Positions 16,901 through 24,782 of a DNA stretch of 62,138 bases are shown piece after piece. This DNA comes from Cryobacterium luteum. Lineage in GTDB: Bacteria > Actinomycetota > Actinomycetes > Actinomycetales > Microbacteriaceae. Each line of letters begins with the position of its first letter. Positions within the stretch are counted from its first letter, which is position 1. A program made the position numbers and the translations under genes. The DNA lies in assembly GCF_900110125.1 (NCBI RefSeq), contig NZ_FOCN01000019.1:1-62138 (forward strand), read 5' to 3'. The notes below the pieces were generated by a model, which was not told the origin of the DNA, did no database searches, and saw only the letters and a program-made list of their open reading frames with translations.

Positions 16901-17060
16901 CGCGGTGCTAAAGACAGTCAGCGAGTCCCAGGAAATCCAGTCCTACATGACTGACCCAGCGTTCCTCGGGCAGATCGCTGACATCGCCGCGGACGCCCTT
17001 CACGCGCAACACCGCTCCGAACCAAATGTCGGCTCCGAGACGAAAGGCGCTCGAGCGTGA
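13938..17060 (+). CDS. hsdR: Type I restriction endonuclease subunit (HsdR)
   Basis: The 1040-aa motor/nuclease subunit has an N-terminal PD-(D/E)xK-type nuclease with TLELKTDN at about residue 177. Superfamily 2 helicase motifs follow: HSAGSGKTKT (Walker A, about 325), VVADEAHSSQSG (DEAH, about 437) and FVALTATPKAK (motif III, about 490). Later come VANKFQTGFDEPRL and TLSRLNRSYPGK (motifs V-VI). Length and order match full HsdR, so the R-M system looks intact. It starts at ATG 13938 overlapping hsdS and overlaps the downstream HTH gene by GTGA. Confidence 0.95.
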   Translation: MSHAQLMEREFEENLCAELAEHGWLYEDDGKPTGWDLGLAMVPADLLHWLNAQYPDEYDKAVPGDLADGQRADAERKLLQHVTKELAKTTRMDPTTGHPVGGLLGVLRKGFSYAQIGRPAAKFGPMMAFPPANPNLTEVVEAAASVRLRILRQVRFDTTTGDSIDVVLLANGLPIATLELKTDNTQTVNHAIRQYKEDRKPGRNRPLLAPGRALVHFAVSNDLVYMTTKLQGGDTAFLPFNQGNDGHEGNPPSGTGSSTNYLWREILARPTFMRILKDFALFEPNKSGKKDEGRLVFPRFHQLRAVERVVADIEANGTGKRYLIWHSAGSGKTKTIAWLSHRLIRHMSADSKSTFDSVIVVTDRTVLDENIREDMNLVQSSRGLVVPVGEKSGAKSPQLKKALLEGGHIITCTLQTFPEVMKLIEDTEDLRGRNWAVVADEAHSSQSGSTARQLKELLVDVELDADEDIGADDLLRARDSAIAASSNITFVALTATPKAKTLRLFGTERDGRWEAFDTYTMAQAIEEGFILDVLTNYSTYDMFLRVKNMLDGEESEGTIQVDTGEAVSGIVRYARLHPTAIAQKVRVVIEHFRRNVMHMLGGEAKAMVVTSSRMEALSWSKKMDAYIAEKGYDDLSTLVAFSGSLTAEDGESVTEISANGRSDVAKAFREEGVYRVLIVANKFQTGFDEPRLMAMYVDKKLSGVATVQTLSRLNRSYPGKTAPMVVDFRNTPASVQEDFKLYYFDAHVDGDVDPNALITVGERLDTSGLYTHEEMDAVADAFLDSSGGEAIAKSLSPIKNRWRGEWRQAVLAKDKTKKGLLESFRADVLGYRNAWQFLSQIVDYQDPELHRRAILATLLARNLHTDGAGHDDSFLEGVQLSGVKLVPSAINEDHSLSKGASEGIRLPDFDGEHKGSATPKRGPLDEAIDKVNEMFKAKGVDVSPESISGFITTFWGFLDANEEAVAMAQNNTLAQLKASEGFSGAVGLAVLKTVSESQEIQSYMTDPAFLGQIADIAADALHAQHRSEPNVGSETKGARA

Positions 17061-17266
17061 GTGAAGCGGAGCCGACGGGTTTCGGCGACGTCATCCGTGA
17101 GGCTCGTAAGAAGAAGAGGTGGTCGCAAGCGGAGTTGGGTGAAAAGTCGGGGCTGTCCCGTCCGACCATCGCTCGCGTCGAAGCGAACAATGACGTCACT
17201 ACAGCGACTATCGCTAAAATCGCGCAGGCACTGGGACTGGCGCTGGAACTTAAGGATCGCAACTGA
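17057..17266 (+). CDS. Small XRE-type HTH regulator linked to the R-M operon
   Basis: The 69-aa protein is essentially a single helix-turn-helix domain (FGDVIREARKKKRWSQAELGEKSGLSRPTIARVEANN, residues 9-45) followed by TTATIAKIAQALGLALEL. It starts at GTG 17057 inside the hsdR stop, so it is the fourth gene of the hsdMSR operon. Size and placement resemble controller proteins of R-M systems, although those usually precede the restriction gene; here it could act as a late repressor. The target site is unknown. Confidence 0.85.
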   Translation: MSEAEPTGFGDVIREARKKKRWSQAELGEKSGLSRPTIARVEANNDVTTATIAKIAQALGLALELKDRN

Positions 17267-17351
17267 ATTCACAGTGACTGCATCAACGCGGGTTGGTGTG
17301 CCTCGGGTGCGCCGGTTGTTCCTGGCTCGGTGCAACTCCGCTCATCAGCTT

Positions 17352-18050
17352 TCAGCCGTCTTCGTTCGGTTCGCGGGAGAAGAGTGTGTTAATCGCCAAA
17401 TCCCAGGGGTAAGTCTCGATAGCTGTCGCGAAAGTCGGAGTTGTGACCCACTCGGTAAGAATCTTCTTAGCTGTCATATCGAACAGATGCACTGCACACG
17501 CACTCGTCAGGGGGGCGGTGAAGAATTCCAGGCGCACTCCGTGATCTTCGATCGTCCCAAACACAATGGCGGCGAACGGCCCGGCTGGTTGCGCCATGGC
17601 GGTAACGAACTCGGCCCCGATCTGAGCTAGCTGGGCATTGACCAGCTCGACTAGCGGCCGAGTGTCACGCACTGTCACCACCTTCTCGTGTTGCCGCGGG
17701 GGAGTGGGAGTAGCGGCGCTCTGGCTCGGTGCTGCGCGCTCGACGGCCGGCGCCCATATCCAGGCGCGGTGAATGCCGCCGTCTTCCCACTCGACGTACA
17801 CGGCGCGTGGGGTCCACGCCAGGGCCAGGGCTTGGACGTGTTCAGCTATGGCGGGGTATCTCACCCAGGCTCGGACGTGGGTGGGTTCGTTGGCCAGGGT
17901 GGCGGTGAGGCCGCCCAACTCGGCTGACGTGAGGCTGAATGGGCGGGGGATGAATTCGCCCGCGTGGTCGGGTTCGACCTGCGCGAGCGAGTGAGCCGGC
18001 ACGGATCGTTGCGCGTGCGGCTCGCGGGGCTGCTTAGTGACCGAACCCAT
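17352..18050 (-). CDS. Hypothetical protein under a LexA-like box
   Basis: I do not recognise this 232-aa protein. It has an Arg/His/Pro-rich N-terminus, a central WVRYPAIAEHVQALALAWTPRAVYVEWED segment with a following W-I-W, a low-complexity linker (APSQSAATPTPPRQ), and a C-terminal domain with conserved-looking FGTIEDHGVRLEFFTAP and WDLAINTLFS. No membrane segment or signal peptide is evident. A LexA-type palindrome lies 9 bases upstream of ATG 18050, implying SOS induction. It converges with the R-M operon. Confidence 0.6.
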   Translation of the reverse strand: MGSVTKQPREPHAQRSVPAHSLAQVEPDHAGEFIPRPFSLTSAELGGLTATLANEPTHVRAWVRYPAIAEHVQALALAWTPRAVYVEWEDGGIHRAWIWAPAVERAAPSQSAATPTPPRQHEKVVTVRDTRPLVELVNAQLAQIGAEFVTAMAQPAGPFAAIVFGTIEDHGVRLEFFTAPLTSACAVHLFDMTAKKILTEWVTTPTFATAIETYPWDLAINTLFSREPNEDG

Positions 18051-18058
18051 CCACCTAT

Positions 18059-18074
18059 TAGAACATACGTTCGA
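18059..18074 (-). promoter_or_regulatory. LexA (SOS) box candidate
   Basis: Read on the minus strand the sequence is TCGAACGTATGTTCTA. It differs from the actinobacterial SOS consensus form TCGAAC-N4-GTTCGA at one outer base. It sits immediately upstream of the start at 18050, where a repressor would block transcription. Confidence 0.55.
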
Positions 18075-18565
18075 ACACGGTGAAATGCTCGAGGTGGGGT
18101 GACCTGGTCGTTACCGGGTGGGCCTGACGTACATTACGACGTGGTCGGCGGGGATCTGAGCGCGTAGCTTCTCGACTGCGGCCTAGCTGTCGGGTGCTTC
18201 GATGGTGGCCGGCGTGGACTCGGCCGCGTCTCGAGGGCGGTGTGCCATGTCCCAATTCATTCCCCATTATCCGCCGCGTATCGACAGTCGGCGGTTAGAC
18301 CAGGCTCACCAAGTCACACACACCGGGCACCGCCAGAACGGGCTCTCGGGTGTTCCTTCGGCCCGCATTGGCAGTAGGCAAAGCTCGCAATTCGGGGGAG
18401 CGGTCACCGGGTCTGGTTCTTTGTCGGCACCATAGCCCCGCTGGCTGATTCAGTAGACCTCAGCAGCCTGGAGACCCAAGGCCCGCACGGCCTGCATTTC
18501 CGATCTCCGTTGTCTTGGATGCAGGGGCTTCATGTGGCAGAGCCACCACCACTGCACTTCTGCGG
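18075..18565. other. Intergenic region, no confident gene
   Basis: About 490 bases without a reading frame that carries a recognisable domain and a ribosome binding site. I see no strong dyad or repeat. It may be decayed coding DNA. Confidence 0.45.
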
Positions 18566-18850
18566 TCAGACTTGTTCGATCGTCAGGCCGAACAAGGTGG
18601 GCTGACGATTAAGTTCGTGCTGTGTGGAGTGCCATTGGAAAGAGTAGCCAGCCGCCTTGAGAGCGGTGAGGCCCTCTGCCGCGACGATTCCGATATCAAG
18701 ATCAAGAATCCGCGATTCGGCATTCTTGCCGGTGGCGTCTGAGTAGCTGCAGTGGGCGGCGGTTAGGATCTCGCGAAGACTTCCGGCCTCTGCCGGGTCT
18801 TGTGCCCATACCCATGTGACACGGGGACTTGTAGATATTTCAAGCTTCAT
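18566..18850 (-). CDS. Hypothetical protein, about 94 aa
   Basis: The predicted product runs from MKLEISTSPRVTWVWAQ to PTLFGLTIEQV. It has mixed alpha/beta character with ILTAAHCSYSD and RILDLDIGIVAAEGLTALKAAGY. It is transcribed divergently from the SIR2-domain gene. The start is uncertain: the frame stays open to 19114 with other possible starts (Met at 18892), and none has a strong ribosome binding site. I do not recognise a family. It could be a small partner of the SIR2 protein, which is only positional inference. Confidence 0.4.
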   Translation of the reverse strand: MKLEISTSPRVTWVWAQDPAEAGSLREILTAAHCSYSDATGKNAESRILDLDIGIVAAEGLTALKAAGYSFQWHSTQHELNRQPTLFGLTIEQV

Positions 18851-19198
18851 CTTCGAACCGTACGCCACGTCCACGAGGGAGGAAGGCCGCATAGGGCTGG
18901 CTTGCTGCTGCTGCCCCTCCCGGAAAGCGATCGTTAGGAGCAGTTCAGTGGCCCAGCTCGCTTGCGGCGGACGGGGGCAACTCGGGTGCGCGACGCTTTC
19001 GTCCACTTGGGGTACACCCAACCTGGGCGTCAGGTAGCTCTTTGTTCTTGCGTCAGTTTGGGATACTGCTCTGCATTTCCTGACGGTCACAACCTGAACT
19101 CTCAGAACCGGCACGACAGGTGACGAAACTGATTCCTATTACGTCGCGCTTGGGACCAGCGGCAGGGGCCGCAGGGTGATCGGCAGTAGCCTCATTCT
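18851..19198. other. Region between divergent genes, no confident feature
   Basis: About 350 bases between the minus-strand hypothetical and the SIR2 gene. It may contain the N-terminal extension of the minus-strand frame. I see no clear promoter motif or repeat. Confidence 0.4.
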
Positions 19199-20479
19199 GT
19201 GCCAGACGAAGATGCCCATTCCAAATTCGGATCCGAAGTCTTTATCCTGGGCGCCGGTTTTTCCAAGGCGGTGAGTGCACACATGCCCACACTCCGCGAG
19301 TTGCAGTCGACCGTCTTGAAGAGTCTTAATGTGCCAGCCGGCAACTTGGACCCTTTCAATCAGGATCTTGAGCAGTGGATGTCCTATCTTTCTATAGATC
19401 AGCCTTGGCTAAGCGATCAGGACAACATGCGGAACCGTGCCCTCTTTGAGGATGCGAGCCTCTCTGTTCACGCCAGCATCGACGCCGCCGAGAAGCAGGT
19501 GCTTGAGAACCCGTATCCAATTTGGCTTCTCCGGCTCGTCTGGTTTTGGTGTCGGACTCAGGCGCACGTGGTGACGTTCAATTACGACCTCCTTATTGAG
19601 CGGATGCTTTCACAGCTCTCAGTTGCAGCGTGGTCGGACGTTTATGCGATACCCCTGACTGAAAGATTGCCTCCAAGCTCACATTTGATGTTCGGCGCGT
19701 CGACTCCCGATATTTCCTTATTGCGTCTCTATAAGCTTCACGGCTCTATCAACTGGTATTACGCCGGCGATCGAGCACCGGTCAACGAACGGATCGTCGA
19801 GACACGCACGGGGCTCCGCTGGTGGCCGGACGTCATGACCAGGGGCGACCTTGGACCCAGGTACACCTCGCTCTTCAGTGATTTGAAACCATTGGTTATC
19901 CCGCCAACTGTGACGAAAAGTGCGTTCTATTCGAACCTGTCCCTCCGAGCGCAATGGGCTCAAGCAGCAACGGCGATGAGAAGCGCAGAACGGCTTACCG
20001 TGATGGGATATTCGTTTCCCCCAAGCGATCTCGGTGCACGGCATTTCGTATCAAACTCGATTGGTAAGGTTCCGATCTCTGTAGTCGACTTCTCGCCTGA
20101 GGTACGACCTCGTATAGAGGAGTTCTTAGGCAATGGACGGCGCCACGACGGGATGTCTGGGCCTTCGGCGATACAGGATTATGTGGACAGACACTGTGGA
20201 GACGTGATTGCTTGGGGTTCCCAGACTGACACTAGGTCGGGCGTGGCTCAGCCCTACCTCACCATGAACGGCCGCGACGTTCTTCCGGCCAGGGGCCCTG
20301 GTGAGGTTGCACAAACTGTCGATGGTGGGGATTTGGGTGCTTCTGAGTGGCTGCAGAACGAAGTTGAGACTCGATGGCCTGGTCTCACTGAGCATCCTTT
20401 GCCGGACATTCGTCCGCCTAGCACCGAGCACCATTCATCGGGGCACATTGCCTATTTGGACAGATCGGCTAACCCTTAG
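19199..20479 (+). CDS. SIR2-domain protein, probable defence effector
   Basis: The 426-aa protein has a SIR2-like NAD-binding fold: EVFILGAGFSKAVS (about 13-26), HVVTFNYDLLIE (about 122-133), LYKLHGSINWYYAGD (about 178-192) and RLTVMGYSFPPSD (about 264-276). SIR2 proteins in bacterial defence systems deplete NAD+ when triggered by phage. The last 100 residues, beyond the fold, show no known domain. The start is GTG 19199. Its position beside the R-M operon and GIY-YIG protein supports a defence role. No ATPase or TIR partner is adjacent, so it would act alone or with the small divergent gene. Confidence 0.8.
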   Translation: MPDEDAHSKFGSEVFILGAGFSKAVSAHMPTLRELQSTVLKSLNVPAGNLDPFNQDLEQWMSYLSIDQPWLSDQDNMRNRALFEDASLSVHASIDAAEKQVLENPYPIWLLRLVWFWCRTQAHVVTFNYDLLIERMLSQLSVAAWSDVYAIPLTERLPPSSHLMFGASTPDISLLRLYKLHGSINWYYAGDRAPVNERIVETRTGLRWWPDVMTRGDLGPRYTSLFSDLKPLVIPPTVTKSAFYSNLSLRAQWAQAATAMRSAERLTVMGYSFPPSDLGARHFVSNSIGKVPISVVDFSPEVRPRIEEFLGNGRRHDGMSGPSAIQDYVDRHCGDVIAWGSQTDTRSGVAQPYLTMNGRDVLPARGPGEVAQTVDGGDLGASEWLQNEVETRWPGLTEHPLPDIRPPSTEHHSSGHIAYLDRSANP

Positions 20480-20483
20480 CGAG

Positions 20484-20858
20484 TCACCACCTGTCGTTGT
20501 TGTAGGAGGGAAACGCGGTTTCCTCGGGCGGTGGATTGAAGCGGAACGTGCGGTAGGACTTCGACGGCACGAGCCTCCGCCCAGCTTGGGCCTTCTCGAG
20601 CCAGCCGACCAGTAACCCGACATCCTCACCTCGCATACCCTCCGCGAGGCACTTGGATCTGAACGCGACCGAATCAACCGACCGCCAACGGTGCCGCAGG
20701 TTCATCAGGTCAGCTTTGAACATCGCCTGCTCGTTCCACTTCAGGTGATTGTCGTACGCCTTGGCTTTAGTGGCCAGGAACGCGGCAATACTGGCCACGC
20801 TCGGGGGCAATCCGTCTACAAGTTCCATGCCGCGAACAATACTCGGGACGTCGGACAT
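20484..20858 (-). CDS. Hypothetical protein, 124 aa, downstream of a resolvase
   Basis: This Arg/Ala-rich, mostly helical protein (ASIAAFLATKAKAYDNHLKWNEQAMFKADLMNLRHRWRSVDS, then GEDVGLLVGWLEKAQAGRRL) is of no recognised family. It lies 37 bases downstream of the serine recombinase on the same strand and may be co-transcribed with it. Its 3' end abuts the SIR2 gene tail-to-tail with almost no gap, so the element boundary must be close. Confidence 0.5.
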   Translation of the reverse strand: MSDVPSIVRGMELVDGLPPSVASIAAFLATKAKAYDNHLKWNEQAMFKADLMNLRHRWRSVDSVAFRSKCLAEGMRGEDVGLLVGWLEKAQAGRRLVPSKSYRTFRFNPPPEETAFPSYNNDRW

Positions 20859-20895
20859 GTGACTTTTGGCGTTCTTTGGCGGCCTTCTGTGATCG

Positions 20896-21525
20896 CTAGT
20901 TGGCGCCGTCGCTCACGAGAGTCTCGCCAGAAGAAGGCTCCGGGTGTGGTCCCAGAACGCGTGATCGGCGGTAGTAGGTAGCTCGAGACATTCCGAGGTT
21001 GCGCGCGACTTGGGCCGCCGTTTGTCCACCTTCTACGAGTCGGCTAGCGTTGCGAATTTGGCTGTCGGTGATGAGCCGCGGGCGGCCGCCTAGATCCTTG
21101 CCGGCGTTGCGGCGCTTGGTGATCGAGTCGACCACGCGCTCTCGCTTGATTTCATGTTCCATCTGTCCGAGCGCCGCCATGATCGTGAACAGCATGGATC
21201 CCATCGGTGTCGCTGTGTCGACGTCGCCGCCGCCCAGGTTCAGCACCCGGAGGCCGGCACCGCGGCTGCGGAGCTCTTCGGCGAAGGCGAGCATGTTCTG
21301 CGTCGATCGTCCTAGCCGGTCCAGAGTCGTGATGACGAGAGTGTCGCCGTCCTCGAGAGCGTCCAGCGCGCGATCGAAGTGAGGCCGCGATGCTCGAGCG
21401 CCAGAGACCCCATGGTCGACGTAGAGGTCGTCGCGCCGGACACCCGCGGCCAGGATGTCGGCCTGTTGCCGGTCGGTGGATTGCTGGCGCGTCGATACGC
21501 GCGCGTAGCCGATCAGCTTCGTCAC
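20896..21525 (-). CDS. Serine recombinase (resolvase/invertase family)
   Basis: The 209-aa small serine recombinase has the catalytic serine in YARVSTRQQSTDRQQ (Ser about 10), the DTLVITTLDRLGRSTQNM block (about 59-76), and the E helix region MAALGQMEHEIKRERV. A C-terminal HTH (QTAAQVARNLGMSRATYYR) completes it. It resolves or inverts DNA by a 3'-phosphoserine mechanism at paired sites. It is closely related to the recombinase at 37964-38545. A TGTCTC-type dyad lies just upstream (21537-21603) and is the likely crossover or accessory site. Confidence 0.9.
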   Translation of the reverse strand: MTKLIGYARVSTRQQSTDRQQADILAAGVRRDDLYVDHGVSGARASRPHFDRALDALEDGDTLVITTLDRLGRSTQNMLAFAEELRSRGAGLRVLNLGGGDVDTATPMGSMLFTIMAALGQMEHEIKRERVVDSITKRRNAGKDLGGRPRLITDSQIRNASRLVEGGQTAAQVARNLGMSRATYYRRSRVLGPHPEPSSGETLVSDGAN

Positions 21526-21536
21526 TCTGCTCCTGG

Positions 21537-21603
21537 GTGTCTCATAACCAACGGTGAGTACTGCAATTCAAGCAGGAGGTTATGCGACGTAGTTATGAGA
21601 CTC
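21537..21603. repeat. Resolvase-associated inverted repeat (res candidate)
   Basis: TCTCATAAC (21540-21548) and GTTATGAGA (21592-21600) form a perfect inverted repeat directly upstream of the recombinase gene. Related TGTCTCRNAAC words flank the other recombinase at 38.5 kb and the gene at 38.8-40.5 kb. Confidence 0.55.
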
Positions 21604-21668
21604 GCCGCGTCGTGCGATTCTGCCAATCTTGTGAGCCGCAGAGATAAGTGGCCCGATTCCGGCGCCGC

Positions 21669-22574
21669 TTAGTGGCCGATGAGTAGGGCTTGGCGGGCGG
21701 CGTCGACAACTTCCGGGGTGAGCCCGTCGAGCTTGTTGAGCTTCTGGATTCGTTCGATCTGCGTGACGAGGCGGTCGACGAGGCGGAAGTTCCCACCGGT
21801 CATTCGGACAATTGTGGCGATGGCGGTGGCGTGGCCGATGCCGCCATCATCTGCCACATTTCCTGCCGGGAGGCGATTGTTGAGCACGGCGGTGAGTTCG
21901 TCGGGGGTGAGTGGTTTGTATTCGTGTGCGAATCCGATGCGGCTGTAGAGCTGCGGGTAGCGGGCGAAGCGTTTCTCGATGCCGGGCATGCCGATCAGGA
22001 TGACGCCCATGTTGTGTCGGTCGAAGTAGTCGCGAACTTGCTCGAGGCCTGTTGTTTTGAGGCGGTCGGCTTCGTCGATTATGAGCAGTTCGGTGCGCCC
22101 ACTGGAGCGGGACTGGGTATAGACGTAAGGGTCGACGAGGCCGTGCTCGTGGTAATCGATGGCGAACGAGACTCGTTGGCAGGCGGTGGGCAGGCCGCGG
22201 TCGATTTCTCGGATCGTCGCGGCGACGCTGGGGGTGAAGAAGGCAGTGTGTGCTTCGAGAACCCGCGGAGGTACTGGGCCGAAGTCGTCTTCAAAGATGG
22301 TTTGCCATTGCTCCCAGTCGTCGGTGCCGGCGTAGTGCCGGGCCGACAAGGTTTTTCCCACGCCGGGTGGCCCCCAGCAGAGGCCGATGTAGCGGTGGGC
22401 GCGAACGGTGTCCGCGAACTCGGTGAACCTGCGGTGCTCCCGTGTTGTTTGGAACGCCGCCATTCCAGTCTTGGGGACGGGGGTGGTGTTGACCTCGCCG
22501 GATCGTTCGAGGAGGAATCTTCGACCGTCGTCGTTCTTGCCGAGGAGGCTGCGGCCGGGGTCAGTCGGTGGCAT
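21669..22574 (-). CDS. TniB/TnsC-like transposition ATPase
   Basis: The 301-aa AAA+ protein is taken from ATG 22574, which overlaps the end of the transposase frame. It has Walker A GPPGVGKT (about 68-75), Walker B ELLIIDEADRL (about 150-160), and a sensor-like VILIGMPGIEKRFARYPQLYSRIGFAHEYKPLT. TniB/TnsC proteins select targets and activate the DDE transposase. The frame is open upstream into a low-complexity PTPTPTPT stretch, which is the other-frame reading of the transposase tail and not part of this protein. Its partner is the tniA frame at 22561-24025. Confidence 0.85.
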   Translation of the reverse strand: MPPTDPGRSLLGKNDDGRRFLLERSGEVNTTPVPKTGMAAFQTTREHRRFTEFADTVRAHRYIGLCWGPPGVGKTLSARHYAGTDDWEQWQTIFEDDFGPVPPRVLEAHTAFFTPSVAATIREIDRGLPTACQRVSFAIDYHEHGLVDPYVYTQSRSSGRTELLIIDEADRLKTTGLEQVRDYFDRHNMGVILIGMPGIEKRFARYPQLYSRIGFAHEYKPLTPDELTAVLNNRLPAGNVADDGGIGHATAIATIVRMTGGNFRLVDRLVTQIERIQKLNKLDGLTPEVVDAARQALLIGH

Positions 22575-24025
22575 ACAGACGCAATCCTTTCTGTGGGGCG
22601 GGTGGTGGTGGCAGGACCGGGTCGGTGTCGGCGTGTGTGTCGGCGTCGGTGTCGGTGTCGGCGGGCGCGTATCGGGTGTCGCCGGGGAGAGCGTCGGCAA
22701 GGCTCTGGCGTTGCCGGAGCTGCTGTTTCAGCTCGCGCCGCCGCGTGGCGCGAACGGCTTGCAGCTCCTGGAGTGAGACGGACTCTGAGGCCAACTCGGG
22801 CGCGATGGCTCGACAGAGGAAAGTGTCGTCGAAATAGACGCGTATCTCACCGACCTCGCGTGGGTTGAAGCGGACGGTGACCTGTTCCCCAACGTACGCA
22901 GCGAGGACAGGTGAGACGTACCGGGTGGAGGCGAACTGGATGCCATCGCGTTGGACCTTCCTTGTTGCCGCGGCAGTAAGGAGGAGCAAATCAAGGTCCT
23001 CGGGGTGTGCGGGGCTCCGCGGGATGAACCCTGTCGCCCCCCCACCGCCTCGAGGGCGCTTCGCGGGTTTCAGAGTGCGGACGATGGTTGTAGTCGTCGA
23101 CGATGAATCGTTCGAGGATCTCGTCGAACTGCCGGAGGGGCAGGGTGGCAGGGGTAATAGAGGTGCCATTGGTTCCGTGCGGGATATGCCCGGGCAGGTG
23201 CGGAAGGAGCTCGGTGGTGACGGTGCCGTAGAATCGTTCGATCTTCCCGCGGCCCTGGGGAATGCCGACTCGGGAGTGGATGAGCTGGATGTGGGTGTCC
23301 AGGCAGACGCGTTCCAGGCGTGCGGAGGTGAAGTCGGAACCGTGATCGCTGTAGAGAATGTCGGGCAATCCCGAGATCGGCCAGGCAGGGTTGAGTTTCC
23401 GATTGACGGCTTGATGCAACGCCAGGGCCGTTTGCTCGGCGGTTGGGGCGCCGGTGAAAACCGTGTAGCCCGCGATGGCTCGCGAGTAGTCGTCGAGGAC
23501 GATCGTCAGCCAGGGCCGGACAGGCACTCCGCTCGTGTCGAGCACGGCGACATCGAGGAGAGTGTGGTCGACCTGCCACTGCTCATTCGGGCGGCTCGCG
23601 TTTCGGCGGAACACCAACTCGAACCGGTCCCTGTAGGCGGCATCCCCGTGCTGGGCGAGGGTGCGAAGGCCCGGGTCAAGTCCGGCCATGATCGTTCGGA
23701 CGGTGGTGTAGCTCGGCGCCGCAAGTCCCCGGTCGTGGGCGATGTCACCGACACGGCGATGGATGAACGCCGCCGTCGGCTCCGGCCGACGCAAGGCGAG
23801 AGCTTCCACGACCTCCACCAGCTCGGGGGCAATCCTTCGTGTACCTCGGTCGCCTCGGCGGGGACGTTCCAGAGCGCGCGAGCTCGGATCAGCCCGGTAC
23901 CTGGTCGACCAACGGGTGAGAGTGCGGACCGGCACTCCGGACTCGGCAGCGATCCGGGCCCAGGGAACGCCGCCGTCGTGTTGACGCAGAAGTGCGAGTT
24001 TCATCTCGGCTGTTCTCTGCGCCAT
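22561..24025 (-). pseudogene. TniA/TnsB-like DDE transposase, frameshifted
   Basis: Two overlapping frames together make one rve-type transposase of about 480 aa. Frame 1 (24025-22991) has an HTH (MKLALLRQHDGGVPWARIAAESGV), the catalytic Asp in WQVDHTLLDV, the second in LPDILYSDHGSDFTS and the Glu in GRGKIERFYGT. Frame 2 (to 22561) supplies the Mu-like C-terminal barrel (EDLDLLLL, RKVQRDGIQF, YVGEQVTVRFNP). The switch occurs at a run of seven G on the coding strand (about 23037-23043): one extra G, or a +1 shift, rejoins them. This may be an inactivating indel, a sequencing error, or less likely recoding. The tail ends in a TDTDAD-type repeat. Confidence 0.8.
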
Positions 24026-24038
24026 CGAGGGTCACGAC

Positions 24039-24605
24039 CTATGCAGGGCTGACGTCTTCGCCAAGGTGACGATAAATAGTCCCGCGGGAGACCCCGAAGG
24101 TCTCGGCAATCTGCTGCACCGTATACGTCTTCTCGTCGTACATCGTCCGTGCCTGCCGCGCCTTCGTCGCCGTCATCTTCGAACGACCCCCTCCCTTTCG
24201 GCCACGTGCGCGCGCGGCAGCCAGGCCATCTTTAGTCCGTTCGACGATGAGGTCGTGCTCGAACTCCGCGATCGCGGCGAGCATGTGGAAGAACAGCCGC
24301 CCACCCGGGGTGGTCGTATCGATCCCTTGAGAGAGTGCTTTCAGGCCGACGCCGCGTCGCTCGAGTCCGTCGGCCACCTCTTTCAGGTTTCGGACGGATC
24401 GGCCAAGTCGGTCAAGTTTCGTCACGACAAGGGTGTCGCCGTCGCGGAGATAGTCGAGGGCATCATCTAGGGCCGGCCGTTTCGCGAGGACTCCGGAGGC
24501 ATGCTCGACGAACACCTTCTCGCAGGCAGCCGCCTCGAGAGCGTCGGTTTGCGCGTCGAGATTCTGCTCTCGGGTGGAGACTCGGGCGTAGCCGACAGAT
24601 GCCAT
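24039..24605 (-). CDS. Serine resolvase of the tni element
   Basis: The 188-aa resolvase has ASVGYARVSTREQNLDAQ with the catalytic Ser at about residue 10, DTLVVTKLDRLGRSVRN, the E-helix segment LAAIAEFEHDLIVERTKDGLAAARARGRKGG, and a C-terminal HTH YTVQQIAETFGVSRGTIYRHL. It is taken from ATG 24605; the longer frame upstream lacks family similarity. It belongs to a different subgroup from the recombinases at 20.9 and 38 kb and probably resolves cointegrates of the TniA/TniB element as TniR does. A 27-bp dyad starts 8 bases upstream. Confidence 0.88.
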   Translation of the reverse strand: MASVGYARVSTREQNLDAQTDALEAAACEKVFVEHASGVLAKRPALDDALDYLRDGDTLVVTKLDRLGRSVRNLKEVADGLERRGVGLKALSQGIDTTTPGGRLFFHMLAAIAEFEHDLIVERTKDGLAAARARGRKGGGRSKMTATKARQARTMYDEKTYTVQQIAETFGVSRGTIYRHLGEDVSPA

Positions 24606-24613
24606 AACAGAAC

Positions 24614-24640
24614 TGTACCTCTGACGTGCCTGACAGTACA
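24614..24640. repeat. Dyad upstream of the tni resolvase (res subsite candidate)
   Basis: TGTAC (24614-24618) and GTACA (24636-24640) are separated by 17 bases. Overall length (27) is typical of a resolvase dimer site, and the location just upstream of the start codon fits site I. Confidence 0.45.
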
Positions 24641-24782
24641 TAGGTCTCGGACACGAGCCGTGGAACACAACACGCGGATTCTTGAATTGACTGCCGCATC
24701 TGTCTCGTGGACGGTCGTTCATGGACAGGCGTCATCGACCCTCAAGGGTGGCAATAGGCTCAGCCCTGAGCGGAGGAGTTTC

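Noticed and set aside
22865..24052. 395-aa plus-strand frame opposite the transposase
   Set aside because: Antisense to clear rve catalytic motifs; no similarity or start signal.
24501..24782. Longer N-terminus for the membrane glycosyltransferase
   Set aside because: The extension is antisense to the resolvase; GTG 24783 has a strong ribosome binding site and begins just before the first helix.
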